Positions 29,094 to 41,243 of a stretch of DNA of 64,000 nucleotides are shown piece after piece (within the stretch, counting starts at the first letter, position 1; every line of letters begins with the position of its first letter). The DNA comes from Auanema rhodensis (Eukaryota > Nematoda > Chromadorea > Rhabditida > Rhabditidae). The notes below the pieces were generated by a model. That model was not told the origin of the DNA. It did not search any database and saw only the letters and a list, made by a program, of their open reading frames with translations. The position numbers were made by a program, and so were the translations under genes. The DNA lies in assembly GCA_964057225.1 (NCBI GenBank), contig OZ059894.1, forward strand, positions 6,541,131-6,605,130, given 5' to 3'.

Positions 29094-29293
29094 ATACGTT
29101 TTACGCTTTCTTCAAGTTTTTAAATGCTCAAGCTACTTCTGAAGTTCCATAACTTAATCATAGATTGATTCTTAGCAACAACAATACTCCACGTTTTCAA
29201 GCGCATTTTGAATGATCCACGAATTGAATTTCATTGGTCATCATGTAAACGCAATGACTGATTATTAAAGGTTCAAGATATGTCGATATCATA

Positions 29294-29364
29294 TCCGTTG
29301 TGGTCTAGTGGTTAGGATTTATGGCTCTCACCCATAAGGCCGGGGTTCGATTCCCCGCAACGGA
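29294..29364 (+). tRNA. tRNA-Glu(CTC) R20
   Basis: Exact consensus; next copy 271 bp on. Confidence 0.94.

Positions 29365-29564
29365 ATACGTTTTACGCTTTCTTCAAGTTTTTAAATGCTC
29401 AAGCTACTTCTGAAGTTCCATAACTTAATCATAGATTGATTCTTAGCAACAACAATACTCCACGTTTTCAAGCGCATTTTGAATGATCCACGAATTGAAT
29501 TTCATTGGTCATCATGTAAACGCAATGACTGATTATTAAAGGTTCAAGTTATGTCGATATCATA

Positions 29565-29635
29565 TCCGTTGTGGTCTAGTGGTTAGGATTTATGGCTCTC
29601 ACCCATAAGGCCGGGGTTCGATTCCCCGCAACGGA
29565..29635 (+). tRNA. tRNA-Glu(CTC) R21
   Basis: Exact consensus; next copy 271 bp on. Confidence 0.94.

Positions 29636-29835
29636 ATACGTTTTACGCTTTCTTCAAGTTTTTAAATGCTCAAGCTACTTCTGAAGTTCCATAACTTAAT
29701 CATAGATTGATTCTTAGCAACAACAATACTCCACGTTTTCAAGCGCATTTTGAATGATCCACGAATTGAATTTCATTGGTCATCATGTAAACGCAATGAC
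29801 TGATTATTAAAGGTTCAAGATATGTCGATATCATA

Positions 29836-29906
29836 TCCGTTGTGGTCTAGTGGTTAGGATTTATGGCTCTCACCCATAAGGCCGGGGTTCGATTCCCCGC
29901 AACGGA
29836..29906 (+). tRNA. tRNA-Glu(CTC) R22
   Basis: Exact consensus; next copy 271 bp on. Confidence 0.94.

Positions 29907-30106
29907 ATACGTTTTACGCTTTCTTCAAGTTTTTAAATGCTCAAGCTACTTCTGAAGTTCCATAACTTAATCATAGATTGATTCTTAGCAACAACAATAC
30001 TCCACGTTTTCAAGCGCATTTTGAATGATCCACGAATTGAATTTCATTGGTCATCATGTAAACGCAATGACTGATTATTAAAGGTTCAAGATATGTCGAT
30101 ATCATA

Positions 30107-30177
30107 TCCGTTGTGGTCTAGTGGTTAGGATTTATGGCTCTCACCCATAAGGCCGGGGTTCGATTCCCCGCAACGGA
30107..30177 (+). tRNA. tRNA-Glu(CTC) R23
   Basis: Exact consensus; next copy 271 bp on. Confidence 0.94.

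Positions 30178-30377
30178 ATACGTTTTACGCTTTCTTCAAG
30201 TTTTTAAATGCTCAAGCTACTTCTGAAGTTCCATAACTTAATCATAGATTGATTCTTAGCAACAACAATACTCCACGTTTTCAAGCGCATTTTGAATGAT
30301 CCACGAATTGAATTTCATTGGTCATCATGTAAACGCAATGACTGATTATTAAAGGTTCAAGTTATGACGATATCATA

Positions 30378-30448
30378 TCCGTTGTGGTCTAGTGGTTAGG
30401 ATTTATGGCTCTCACCCATAAGGCCGGGGTTCGATTCCCCGCAACGGA
30378..30448 (+). tRNA. tRNA-Glu(CTC) R24
   Basis: Exact consensus; next copy 271 bp on. Confidence 0.94.

Positions 30449-30648
30449 AAACGTTTTACGCTTTCTTCAAGTTTTTAAATGCTCAAGCTACTTCTGAAGT
30501 TCCATAACTTAATCATACCTTGATTCTTAGCAACAACAATACTCCACGTTTTCAAGCGCATTTTGAATGATCCACGAATTGAATTTCTTTGGTCATCATG
30601 TAAACGCAATGACTGATTATTAAAGGTTCAAGTTATGACGATATCATA

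Positions 30649-30719
30649 TCCGTTGTGGTCTAGTGGTTAGGATTTATGGCTCTCACCCATAAGGCCGGGG
30701 TTCGATTCCCCGCAACGGA
30649..30719 (+). tRNA. tRNA-Glu(CTC) R25
   Basis: Exact consensus; next copy 271 bp on. Confidence 0.94.

Positions 30720-30919
30720 ATACGTTTTACGCTTTCTTCAAGTTTTTAAATGATCAAGCTACTTCTGAAGTTCCATAACTTAATCATACCTTGATTCTTA
30801 GCAACAACAATACTCCACGTTTTCAAGCGCATTTTGAATGATCCACGAATTGAATTTCATTGGTCATCATGTAAATGCAATGACTGATTATTAAAGGTTC
30901 AAGATATGTCGATATCATA

Positions 30920-30990
30920 TCCGTTGTGGTCTAGTGGTTAGGATTTATGGCTCTCACCCATAAGGCCGGGGTTCGATTCCCCGCAACGGA
30920..30990 (+). tRNA. tRNA-Glu(CTC) R26
   Basis: Exact consensus; next copy 272 bp on. Confidence 0.94.

Positions 30991-31191
30991 ATATGTTTTA
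31001 CGCTTTCTTCATGTTTTTAAATGCTCAAGCTACTTCTGAAGTTCCATAACTTAATCATACCTTGATTCTTAGGCAACAACAATACTCCACGTTTTCAAGC
31101 GCATTTTGAATGATCCACGAATTGAATTTCATTGGTCATCATGTAAACGCAATGACTGATTAATAAAGGTTCAAGTTATGTCGATATCATA

Positions 31192-31262
31192 TCCGTTGTG
31201 GTCTAGTGGTTAGGATTTATGGCTCTCACCCATAAGGCCGGGGTTCGATTCCCCGCAACGGA
31192..31262 (+). tRNA. tRNA-Glu(CTC) R27
   Basis: Exact consensus; next copy 271 bp on. Confidence 0.94.

Positions 31263-31462
31263 ATATGTTTTACGCTTTCTTCAAGTTTTTAAATGCTCAA
31301 GCTACTTCTGAAGTTCCATAACTTAATCATAGATTGATTCTTAGCAACAACAATACTCCACGTTTTCAAGCGCATTTTGAATGATCCACGATTTGAACTT
31401 CATTGGTCATCATGTAAACGCAATGACTGATTATTAAAGGTTCAAGTTATGTCGATATCATA

Positions 31463-31533
31463 TCCGTTGTGGTCTAGTGGTTAGGATTTATGGCTCTCAC
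31501 CCATAAGGCCGGGGTTCGATTCCCCGCAACGGA
31463..31533 (+). tRNA. tRNA-Glu(CTC) R28
   Basis: Exact consensus; next copy 271 bp on. Confidence 0.94.

Positions 31534-31733
31534 ATACGTTTTACGCTTTCTTCAAGTTTTTAAATGCTCAAGCTACTTCTAAAGTTCCATAACTTAATCA
31601 TAGATTGATTCTTAGCAACAACAATACTCCACGTTTTCAAGCGCATTTTGAATGATCCACGAATTGAATTTCATTGGTCATCATGTAAACGCAATGACTG
31701 ATTATTAAAGGTTCAAGATATGTCGATATCATA

Positions 31734-31804
31734 TCCGTTGTGGTCTAGTGGTTAGGATTTATGGCTCTCACCCATAAGGCCGGGGTTCGATTCCCCGCAA
31801 CGGA
31734..31804 (+). tRNA. tRNA-Glu(CTC) R29
   Basis: Exact consensus; next copy 272 bp on. Confidence 0.94.

Positions 31805-32005
31805 ATACGTTTTACGCTGTCTTCAAGTTTTTAAATGCTCAAGCTACTTCTGAAGTTCCATAACTTAATCATAGATTGATTCTTAGGCAACAACAATACT
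31901 CCACGTTTTCAAGCGCATTTTGAATAATCCACGAATTGAATTTCATTGGTCATCATGTAAACGCAATAACTGATTATTAAAGGTTCAAGATATGTCGATA
32001 TCATA

Positions 32006-32076
32006 TCCGTTGTGGTCTAGTGGTTAGGATTTATGGCTCTCACCCATAAGGCCGGGGTTCGATTCCCCGCAACGGA
32006..32076 (+). tRNA. tRNA-Glu(CTC) R30
   Basis: Exact consensus; next copy 271 bp on. Confidence 0.94.

Positions 32077-32276
32077 ATACGTTTTACGCTGTCTTCAAGT
32101 TTTTAAATGCTCAAGCTACTTCTGAAGTTCCATAACTTAATCATAGATTGATTCTTAGCAACAACAATACTCCACGTTTTCAAGCGCATTTTGAATGATC
32201 CACGATTTGAACTTCATTGGTCATCATGTAAACGCAATGACTGATTATGAAAGGTTCAAGTTATGTCGATATCATA

Positions 32277-32347
32277 TCCGTTGTGGTCTAGTGGTTAGGA
32301 TTTATGGCTCTCACCCATAAGGCCGGGGTTCGATTCCCCGCAACGGA
32277..32347 (+). tRNA. 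tRNA-Glu(CTC) R31
   Basis: Exact consensus; next copy 271 bp on. Confidence 0.94.

Positions 32348-32547
32348 ATACGTTTTACGCTGTCTTCAAGTTTTTAAATGCTCAAGCTACTTCTGAAGTT
32401 CCATAACTTAATCATAGATTGATTCTTAGCAACAACAATACTCCACGTTTTCAAGCGCATTTTGAATGATCCACGATTTGAACTTCATTGGTCATCATGT
32501 AAACGCAATAACTGATTATTAAAGGTTCAAGATATGTCGATATCATA

Positions 32548-32618
32548 TCCGTTGTGGTCTAGTGGTTAGGATTTATGGCTCTCACCCATAAGGCCGGGGT
32601 TCGATTCCCCGCAACGGA
32548..32618 (+). tRNA. tRNA-Glu(CTC) R32
   Basis: Exact consensus; next copy 271 bp on. Confidence 0.94.

Positions 32619-32818
32619 ATACGTTTTACGCTGTCTTCAAGTTTTTAAATGCTCAAGCTACTTCTGAAGTTCCATAACTTAATCATAGATTGATTCTTAG
32701 CAACAACAATACTCCACGTTTTCAAGCGCATTTTGAATGATCCACGATTTGAACTTCATTGGTCATCATGTAAACGCAATGACTGATTATGAAAGGTTCA
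32801 AGTTATGTCGATATCATA

Positions 32819-32889
32819 TCCGTTGTGGTCTAGTGGTTAGGATTTATGGCTCTCACCCATAAGGCCGGGGTTCGATTCCCCGCAACGGA
32819..32889 (+). tRNA. tRNA-Glu(CTC) R33
   Basis: Exact consensus; next copy 272 bp on. Confidence 0.94.

Positions 32890-33090
32890 ATACGTTTTAC
32901 GCTTTCTTCAAGTTTTTAAATGCTCAAGCTACTTCTGAAGTTCCATAACTTAATCATAGATTGATTCTTAGGCAACAACAATACTCCACGTTTTCAAGCG
33001 CATTTTGAATGATCCACGAATTGAATTTCATTGGTCATCATGTAAACGCAATGACTGATTATTAAAGGTTCAAGTTATGTCGATATCATA

Positions 33091-33161
33091 TCCGTTGTGG
33101 TCTAGTGGTTAGGATTTATGGCTCTCACCCATAAGGCCGGGGTTCGATTCCCCGCAACGGA
33091..33161 (+). tRNA. tRNA-Glu(CTC) R34
   Basis: Exact consensus; next copy 271 bp on. Confidence 0.94.

Positions 33162-33361
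33162 ATACGTTTTACGCTGTCTTCAAGTTTTTAAATGCTCAAG
33201 CTACTTCTGAAGTTCCATAACTTAATCATAGATTGATTCTTAGCAACAACAATACTCCACGTTTTCAAGCGCATTTTGAATGATCCACGAATTGAATTTC
33301 ATTGGTCATCATGTAAACGCAATGACTGATTATTAAAGGTTCAAGTTATGTCGATATCATA

Positions 33362-33432
33362 TCCGTTGTGGTCTAGTGGTTAGGATTTATGGCTCTCACC
33401 CATAAGGCCGGGGTTCGATTCCCCGCAACGGA
33362..33432 (+). tRNA. tRNA-Glu(CTC) R35
   Basis: Exact consensus; next copy 272 bp on. Confidence 0.94.

Positions 33433-33633
33433 ATACGTTTTACGCTTTCTTCAAGTTTTTAAATGCTCAAGCTACTTCTGAAGTTCCATAACTTAATCAT
33501 ACCTTGATTCTTAGGCAACAACAATACTCCACGTTTTCAAGCGCATTTTGAATGATCCACGAATTGAATTTCATTGGTCATCATGTAAACGCAATGACTG
33601 ATTATTAAAGGTTCAAGTTATGTCGATATCATA

Positions 33634-33704
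33634 TCCGTTGTGGTCTAGTGGTTAGGATTTATGGCTCTCACCCATAAGGCCGGGGTTCGATTCCCCGCAA
33701 CGGA
33634..33704 (+). tRNA. tRNA-Glu(CTC) R36
   Basis: Exact consensus; next copy 272 bp on. Confidence 0.94.

Positions 33705-33905
33705 ATACGTTTTACGCTTTCTTCAAGTTTTTAAATGCTCAAGCTACTTCTGAAGTTCCATAACTTAATCATAGATTGATTCTTAGGCAACAACAATACT
33801 CCACGTTTTCAAGCGCATTTTGAATGATCCACGAATTGAATTTCATTGGTCATCATGTAAACGCAATGACTGATTATTAAAGGTTCAAGTTATGTCGATA
33901 TCATA

Positions 33906-33976
33906 TCCGTTGTGGTCTAGTGGTTAGGATTTATGGCTCTCACCCATAAGGCCGGGGTTCGATTCCCCGCAACGGA
33906..33976 (+). tRNA. tRNA-Glu(CTC) R37
   Basis: Exact consensus; next copy 271 bp on. Confidence 0.94.

Positions 33977-34176
33977 ATACGTTTTACGCTGTCTTCAAGT
34001 TTTTAAATGCTCAAGCTACTTCTGAAGTTCCATAACTTAATCATAGATTGATTCTTAGCAACAACAATACTCCACGTTTTCAAGCGCATTTTGAATGATC
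34101 CACGAATTGAATTTCATTGGTCATCATGTAAACGCAATGACTGATTATTAAAGGTTCAAGTTATGTCGATATCATA

Positions 34177-34247
34177 TCCGTTGTGGTCTAGTGGTTAGGA
34201 TTTATGGCTCTCACCCATAAGGCCGGGGTTCGATTCCCCGCAACGGA
34177..34247 (+). tRNA. tRNA-Glu(CTC) R38
   Basis: Exact consensus; next copy 271 bp on. Confidence 0.94.

Positions 34248-34447
34248 ATACGTTTTACGCTGTCTTCAAGTTTTTAAATGCTCAAGCTACTTCTGAAGTT
34301 CCATAACTTAATCATAGATTGATTCTTAGCAACAACAATACTCCACGTTTTCAAGCGCATTTTGAATGATCCACGATTTGAACTTCATTGGTCATCATGT
34401 AAACGCAATGACTGATTATTAAAGGTTCAAGTTATGTCGATATCATA

Positions 34448-34518
34448 TCCGTTGTGGTCTAGTGGTTAGGATTTATGGCTCTCACCCATAAGGCCGGGGT
34501 TCGATTCCCCGCAACGGA
34448..34518 (+). tRNA. tRNA-Glu(CTC) R39
   Basis: Exact consensus; next copy 272 bp on. 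Confidence 0.94.

Positions 34519-34719
34519 ATACGTTTTACGCTGTCTTCAAGTTTTTAAATGATCAAGCTACTTCTGAAGTTCCATAACTTAATCATACCTTGATTCTTAG
34601 GCAACAACAATACTCCACGTTTTCAAGCGCATTTTGAATGATCCACGAATTGAATTTCATTGGTCATCATGTAAACGCAATGACTGATTATTAAAGGTTC
34701 AAGTTATGTCGATATCATA

Positions 34720-34790
34720 TCCGTTGTGGTCTAGTGGTTAGGATTTATGGCTCTCACCCATAAGGCCGGGGTTCGATTCCCCGCAACGGA
34720..34790 (+). tRNA. tRNA-Glu(CTC) R40
   Basis: Exact consensus; next copy 271 bp on. Confidence 0.94.

Positions 34791-34990
34791 ATACGTTTTA
34801 CGCTTTCTTCAAGTTTTTAAATGCTCAAGCTACTTCTGAAGTTCCATAACTTAATCATAGATTGATTCTTAGCAACAACAATACTCCACGTTTTCAAGCG
34901 CATTTTGAATGATCCACGAATTGAATTTCATTGGTCATCATGTAAACGCAATGACTGATTATTAAAGGTTCAAGATATGTCGATATCATA

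Positions 34991-35061
34991 TCCGTTGTGG
35001 TCTAGTGGTTAGGATTTATGGCTCTCACCCATAAGGCCGGGGTTCGATTCCCCGCAACGGA
34991..35061 (+). tRNA. tRNA-Glu(CTC) R41
   Basis: Exact consensus; next copy 272 bp on. Confidence 0.94.

Positions 35062-35262
35062 ATACGTTTTACGCTTTCTTCAAGTTTTTAAATGCTCAAG
35101 CTACTTCTGAAGTTCCATAACTTAATCATACCTTGATTCTTAGGCAACAACAATACTCCACGTTTTCAAGCGCATTTTGAATGATCCACGAATTGAATTT
35201 CATTGGTCATCATGTAAACGCAATGACTGATTATTAAAGGTTCAAGTTATGTCGATATCATA

Positions 35263-35333
35263 TCCGTTGTGGTCTAGTGGTTAGGATTTATGGCTCTCAC
35301 CCATAAGGCCGGGGTTCGATTCCCCGCAACGGA
35263..35333 (+). tRNA. tRNA-Glu(CTC) R42
   Basis: Exact consensus; next copy 271 bp on. Confidence 0.94.

Positions 35334-35533
35334 ATACGTTTTACGCTGTCTTCAAGTTTTTAAATGCTCAAGCTACTTCTGAAGTTCCATAACTTAATCA
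35401 TAGATTGATTCTTAGCAACAACAATACTCCACGTTTTCAAGCGCATTTTGAATGATCCACGATTTGAACTTCATTGGTCATCATGTAAACGCAATGACTG
35501 ATTATTAAAGGTTCAAGTTATGTCGATATCATA

Positions 35534-35604
35534 TCCGTTGTGGTCTAGTGGTTAGGATTTATGGCTCTCACCCATAAGGCCGGGGTTCGATTCCCCGCAA
35601 CGGA
35534..35604 (+). tRNA. tRNA-Glu(CTC) R43
   Basis: Exact consensus; next copy 272 bp on. Confidence 0.94.

Positions 35605-35805
35605 ATACGTTTTACGCTGTCTTCAAGTTTTTAAATGATCAAGCTACTTCTGAAGTTCCATAACTTAATCATACCTTGATTCTTAGGCAACAACAATACT
35701 CCACGTTTTCAAGCGCATTTTGAATGATCCACGAATTGAATTTCATTGGTCATCATGTAAACGCAATGACTGATTATTAAAGGTTTAAGTTATGTCGATA
35801 TCATA

Positions 35806-35876
35806 TCCGTTGTGGTCTAGTGGTTAGGATTTATGGCTCTCACCCATAAGGCCGGGGTTCGATTCCCCGCAACGGA
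35806..35876 (+). tRNA. tRNA-Glu(CTC) R44
   Basis: Exact consensus; next copy 271 bp on. Confidence 0.94.

Positions 35877-36076
35877 ATACGTTTTACGCTTTCTTCAAGT
35901 TTTTAAATGCTCAAGCTACTTCTGAAGTTCCATAACTTAATCATAGATTGATTCTTAGCAACAACAATACTCCACGTTTTCAAGCGCATTTTGAATGATC
36001 CACGAATTGAATTTCATTGGTCATCATGTAAACGCAATGACTGATTATTAAAGGTTCAAGATATGTCGATATCATA

Positions 36077-36147
36077 TCCGTTGTGGTCTAGTGGTTAGGA
36101 TTTATGGCTCTCACCCATAAGGCCGGGGTTCGATTCCCCGCAACGGA
36077..36147 (+). tRNA. tRNA-Glu(CTC) R45
   Basis: Exact consensus; next copy 272 bp on. From here 272-bp units dominate. Confidence 0.94.

Positions 36148-36348
36148 ATACGTTTTACGCTTTCTTCAAGTTTTTAAATGCTCAAGCTACTTCTGAAGTT
36201 CCATAACTTAATCATACCTTGATTCTTAGGCAACAACAATACTCCACGTTTTCAAGCGCATTTTGAATGATCCACGATTTGAACTTCATTGGTCATCATG
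36301 TAAACGCAATGACTGATTATTAAAGGTTCAAGTTATGACGATATTATA

Positions 36349-36419
36349 TCCGTTGTGGTCTAGTGGTTAGGATTTATGGCTCTCACCCATAAGGCCGGGG
36401 TTCGATTCCCCGCAACGGA
36349..36419 (+). tRNA. tRNA-Glu(CTC) R46
   Basis: Exact consensus; next copy 272 bp on. Confidence 0.94.

Positions 36420-36620
36420 ATACGTTTTACGCTTTCTTCAAGTTTTTAAATGCTCAAGCTACTTCTGAAGTTCCATAACTTAATCATACCTTGATTCTTA
36501 GGCAACAACAATACTCCACGTTTTCAAGCGCATTCTGAATGATCCACGATTTGAACTTCATTGGTCATCATGTAAACGCAATGACTGATTATTAAAGGTT
36601 CAAGTTATGACGATATTATA

Positions 36621-36691
36621 TCCGTTGTGGTCTAGTGGTTAGGATTTATGGCTCTCACCCATAAGGCCGGGGTTCGATTCCCCGCAACGGA
36621..36691 (+). tRNA. tRNA-Glu(CTC) R47
   Basis: Exact consensus; next copy 272 bp on. 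Confidence 0.94.

Positions 36692-36892
36692 ATACGTTTT
36701 ACGCTTTCTTCAAGTTTTTAAATGCTCAAGCTACTTCTGAAGTTCCATAACTTAATCATAGATTGATTCTTAGGCAACAACAATACTCCACGTTTTCAAG
36801 CGCATTTTGAATGATCCACGAATTGAATTTCATTGGTCATCATGTAAACGCAATGACTGATTATTAAAGGTTCAAGATATGTCGATATCATA

Positions 36893-36963
36893 TCCGTTGT
36901 GGTCTAGTGGTTAGGATTTATGGCTCTCACCCATAAGGCCGGGGTTCGATTCCCCGCAACGGA
36893..36963 (+). tRNA. tRNA-Glu(CTC) R48
   Basis: Exact consensus; next copy 272 bp on. Confidence 0.94.

Positions 36964-37164
36964 ATACGTTTTACGCTTTCTTCAAGTTTTTAAATGCTCA
37001 AGCTACTTCTGAAGTTCCATAACTTAATCATAGATTGATTCTTAGGCAACAACAATACTCCACGTTTTCAAGCGCATTTTGAATGATCCACGAATTGAAT
37101 TTCATTGGTCATCATGTAAACGCAATGACTGATTATTAAAGGTTCAAGATATGTCGATATCATA

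Positions 37165-37235
37165 TCCGTTGTGGTCTAGTGGTTAGGATTTATGGCTCTC
37201 ACCCATAAGGCCGGGGTTCGATTCCCCGCAACGGA
37165..37235 (+). tRNA. tRNA-Glu(CTC) R49
   Basis: Exact consensus; next copy 272 bp on. Confidence 0.94.

Positions 37236-37436
37236 ATACGTTTTACGCTTTCTTCAAGTTTTTAAATGCTCAAGCTACTTCTGAAGTTCCATAACTTAAT
37301 CATAGATTGATTCTTAGGCAACAACAATACTCCACGTTTTCAAGCGCATTTTGAATGATCCACGAATTGAATTTCATTGGTCATCATGTAAACGCAATGA
37401 CTGATTATTAAAGGTTCAAGTTATGACGATATCATA

Positions 37437-37507
37437 TCCGTTGTGGTCTAGTGGTTAGGATTTATGGCTCTCACCCATAAGGCCGGGGTTCGATTCCCCG
37501 CAACGGA
37437..37507 (+). tRNA. tRNA-Glu(CTC) R50
   Basis: Exact consensus; next copy 272 bp on. Confidence 0.94.

Positions 37508-37708
37508 ATTCGTTTTACGCTTTCTTCAAGTTTTTAAATGCTCAAGCTACTTCTGAAGTTCCATAACTTAATCATACCTTGATTCTTAGGCAACAACAAT
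37601 ACTCCACGTTTTCAAGCGCATTTTGAATGATCCACGATTTGAACTTCATTGGTCATCATGTAAACGCAATGACTGATTATTAAAGGTTCAAGTTATGTCG
37701 ATATCATA

Positions 37709-37779
37709 TCCGTTGTGGTCTAGTGGTTAGGATTTATGGCTCTCACCCATAAGGCCGGGGTTCGATTCCCCGCAACGGA
37709..37779 (+). tRNA. tRNA-Glu(CTC) R51
   Basis: Exact consensus; next copy 272 bp on. Confidence 0.94.

Positions 37780-37980
37780 ATACGTTTTACGCTGTCTTCA
37801 AGTTTTTAAATGATCAAGCTACTTCTGAAGTTCCATAACTTAATCATACCTTGATTCTTAGGCAACAACAATACTCCACGTTTTCAAGCGCATTTTGAAT
37901 GATCCACGAATTGAATTTCATTGGTCATTATGTAAACGCAATGACTGATTATGAAAGGTTCAAGTTATGTCGATATCATA

Positions 37981-38051
37981 TCCGTTGTGGTCTAGTGGTT
38001 AGGATTTATGGCTCTCACCCATAAGGCCGGGGTTCGATTCCCCGCAACGGA
37981..38051 (+). 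tRNA. tRNA-Glu(CTC) R52
   Basis: Exact consensus; next copy 272 bp on. Confidence 0.94.

Positions 38052-38252
38052 ATACGTTTTACGCTGCCTTCAAGTTTTTAAATGATCAAGCTACTTTTGA
38101 AGTTCCATAACTTAATCATACCTTGATTCTTAGGCAACAACAATACTCCAAGTTTTCAAGCGCATTTTGAATGATCCACGATTTGAACTTCATTGGTCAT
38201 TATGTAAACGCAATGACTGATTATGAAAGGTTCAAGTTATGTCGATATCATA

Positions 38253-38323
38253 TCCGTTGTGGTCTAGTGGTTAGGATTTATGGCTCTCACCCATAAGGCC
38301 GGGGTTCGATTCCCCGCAACGGA
38253..38323 (+). tRNA. tRNA-Glu(CTC) R53
   Basis: Exact consensus; next copy 272 bp on. Confidence 0.94.

Positions 38324-38524
38324 ATACGTTTTACGCTGTCTTCAAGTTTTTAAATGATCAAGCTACTTTTGAAGTTCCATAACTTAATCATACCTTGATT
38401 CTTAGGCAACAACAATACTCCAAGTTTTCAAGCGCATTTTGAATGATCCACGAATTGAATTTCATTGGTCATTATGTAAACGCAATGACTGATTATGAAA
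38501 GGTTCAAGTTATGTCGATATCATA

Positions 38525-38595
38525 TCCGTTGTGGTCTAGTGGTTAGGATTTATGGCTCTCACCCATAAGGCCGGGGTTCGATTCCCCGCAACGGA
38525..38595 (+). tRNA. tRNA-Glu(CTC) R54
   Basis: Exact consensus; next copy 272 bp on. Confidence 0.94.

Positions 38596-38796
38596 ATACG
38601 TTTTACGCTGTCTTCAAGTTTTTAAATGATCAAGCTACTTTTGAAGTTCCATAACTTAATCATACCTTGATTCTTAGGCAACAACAATACTCCAAGTTTT
38701 CAAGCGCATTTTGAATGATCCACGATTTGAACTTCATTGGTCATTATGTAAACGCAATGACTGATTATTAAAGGTTCAAGTTATGTCGATATCATA

Positions 38797-38867
38797 TCCG
38801 TTGTGGTCTAGTGGTTAGGATTTATGGCTCTCACCCATAAGGCCGGGGTTCGATTCCCCGCAACGGA
38797..38867 (+). tRNA. tRNA-Glu(CTC) R55
   Basis: Exact consensus; next copy 272 bp on. Confidence 0.94.

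Positions 38868-39068
38868 ATACGTTTTACGCTGTCTTCAAGTTTTTAAATG
38901 ATCAAGCTACTTCTGAAGTTCCATAACTTAATCATACCTTGATTCTTAGGCAACAACAATACTCCACGTTTTCAAGCGCATTTTGAATGATCCACGAATT
39001 GAATTTCATTGGTCATCATGTAAACGCAATGACTGATTATTAAAGGTTCAAGTTATGTCGATATCATA

Positions 39069-39139
39069 TCCGTTGTGGTCTAGTGGTTAGGATTTATGGC
39101 TCTCACCCATAAGGCCGGGGTTCGATTCCCCGCAACGGA
39069..39139 (+). tRNA. tRNA-Glu(CTC) R56
   Basis: Exact consensus; next copy 272 bp on. Confidence 0.94.

Positions 39140-39340
39140 ATACGTTTTACGCTTTCTTCAAGTTTTTAAATGCTCAAGCTACTTCTGAAGTTCCATAACT
39201 TAATCATACCTTGATTCTTAGGCAACAACAATACTCCACGTTTTCAAGCGCATTTTGAATGATCCACGAATTGAATTTCATTGGTCATCATGTAAACGCA
39301 ATGACTGATTATTAAAGGTTCAAGATATGTCGATATCATA

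Positions 39341-39411
39341 TCCGTTGTGGTCTAGTGGTTAGGATTTATGGCTCTCACCCATAAGGCCGGGGTTCGATTC
39401 CCCGCAACGGA
39341..39411 (+). tRNA. tRNA-Glu(CTC) R57
   Basis: Exact consensus; next copy 272 bp on. Confidence 0.94.

Positions 39412-39612
39412 ATACGTTTTACGCTTTCTTCAAGTTTTTAAATGCTCAAGCTACTTCTGAAGTTCCATAACTTAATCATACCTTGATTCTTAGGCAACAA
39501 CAATACTCCACGTTTTCAAGCGCATTTTGAATGATCCACGAATTGAATTTCATTGGTCATCATGTAAACGCAATGACTGATTATTAAAGGTTCAAGTTAT
39601 GTCGATATCATA

Positions 39613-39683
39613 TCCGTTGTGGTCTAGTGGTTAGGATTTATGGCTCTCACCCATAAGGCCGGGGTTCGATTCCCCGCAACGGA
39613..39683 (+). tRNA. tRNA-Glu(CTC) R58
   Basis: Exact consensus; next copy 272 bp on. Confidence 0.94.

Positions 39684-39884
39684 ATACGTTTTACGCTGTC
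39701 TTCAAGTTTTTAAATGCTCAAGCTACTTCTGAAGTTCCATAACTTAATCATAGATTGATTCTTAGGCAACAACAATACTCCACGTTTTCAAGCGCATTTT
39801 GAATGATCCACGAATTGAATTTCATTGGTCATCATGTAAACGCAATGACTGATTATTAAAGGTTCAAGATATGTCGATATCATA

Positions 39885-39955
39885 TCCGTTGTGGTCTAGT
39901 GGTTAGGATTTATGGCTCTCACCCATAAGGCCGGGGTTCGATTCCCCGCAACGGA
39885..39955 (+). tRNA. tRNA-Glu(CTC) R59
   Basis: Exact consensus; next copy 271 bp on. Confidence 0.94.

Positions 39956-40155
39956 ATACGTTTTACGCTTTCTTCAAGTTTTTAAATGATCAAGCTACTT
40001 CTGAAGTTCCATAACTTAATCATAGATTGATTCTTAGCAACAACAATACTCCACGTTTTCAAGCGCATTTTGAATGATCCACGAATTGAATTTCATTGGT
40101 CATCATGTAAACGCAATGACTGATTATTAAAGGTTCAAGTTATGTCGATATCATA

Positions 40156-40226
40156 TCCGTTGTGGTCTAGTGGTTAGGATTTATGGCTCTCACCCATAAG
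40201 GCCGGGGTTCGATTCCCCGCAACGGA
40156..40226 (+). tRNA. tRNA-Glu(CTC) R60
   Basis: Exact consensus; next copy 272 bp on. Confidence 0.94.

Positions 40227-40427
40227 ATACGTTTTACGCTGTCTTCAAGTTTTTAAATGCTCAAGCTACTTCTGAAGTTCCATAACTTAATCATAGATTG
40301 ATTCTTAGGCAACAACAATACTCCACGTTTTCAAGCGCATTTTGAATGATCCACGAATTGAATTTCATTGGTCATCATGTAAACGCAATGACTGATTATT
40401 AAAGGTTCAAGTTATGACGATATCATA

Positions 40428-40498
40428 TCCGTTGTGGTCTAGTGGTTAGGATTTATGGCTCTCACCCATAAGGCCGGGGTTCGATTCCCCGCAACGGA
40428..40498 (+). tRNA. tRNA-Glu(CTC) R61
   Basis: Exact consensus; next copy 272 bp on. Confidence 0.94.

Positions 40499-40699
40499 AT
40501 ACGTTTTACGCTTTCTTCAAGTTTTTAAATGCTCAAGCTACTTCTGAAGTTCCATAACTTAATCATACCTTGATTCTTAGGCAACAACAATACTCCACGT
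40601 TTTCAAGCGCATTTTGAATGATCCACGAATTGAATTTCATTGGTCATCATGTAAACGCAATGACTGATTATTAAAGGTTCAAGTTATGTCGATATCATA

Positions 40700-40770
40700 T
40701 CCGTTGTGGTCTAGTGGTTAGGATTTATGGCTCTCACCCATAAGGCCGGGGTTCGATTCCCCGCAACGGA
40700..40770 (+). tRNA. tRNA-Glu(CTC) R62
   Basis: Exact consensus; next copy 272 bp on. Confidence 0.94.

Positions 40771-40971
40771 ATACGTTTTACGCTGTCTTCAAGTTTTTAA
40801 ATGATCAAGCTACTTTTGAAGTTCCATAACTTAATCATAGATTGATTCTTAGGCAACAACAATACTCCACGTTTTCAAGCGCATTTTGAATGATCCACGA
40901 ATTGAATTTCATTGGTCATTATGTAAACGCAATGACTGATTATTAAAGGTTCAAGTTATGTCGATATCATA

Positions 40972-41042
40972 TCCGTTGTGGTCTAGTGGTTAGGATTTAT
41001 GGCTCTCACCCATAAGGCCGGGGTTCGATTCACCGCAACGGA
40972..41042 (+). tRNA. tRNA-Glu(CTC) R63, C62A variant
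   Basis: C62 is A (gattcaccg): mismatches G52 in the T stem and alters the last B-box base. Next copy 272 bp on. Confidence 0.75.
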
Positions 41043-41243
41043 ATACGTTTTACGCTGTCTTCAAGTTTTTAAATGCTCAAGCTACTTCTGAAGTTCCATA
41101 ACTTAATCATACCTTGATTCTTAGGCAACAACAATACTCCACGTTTTCAAGCGCATTTTGAATGATCCACGAATTGAATTTCATTGGTCATCATGTAAAC
41201 GCAATGACTGATTATTAAAGGTTCAAGTTATGTCGATATCATA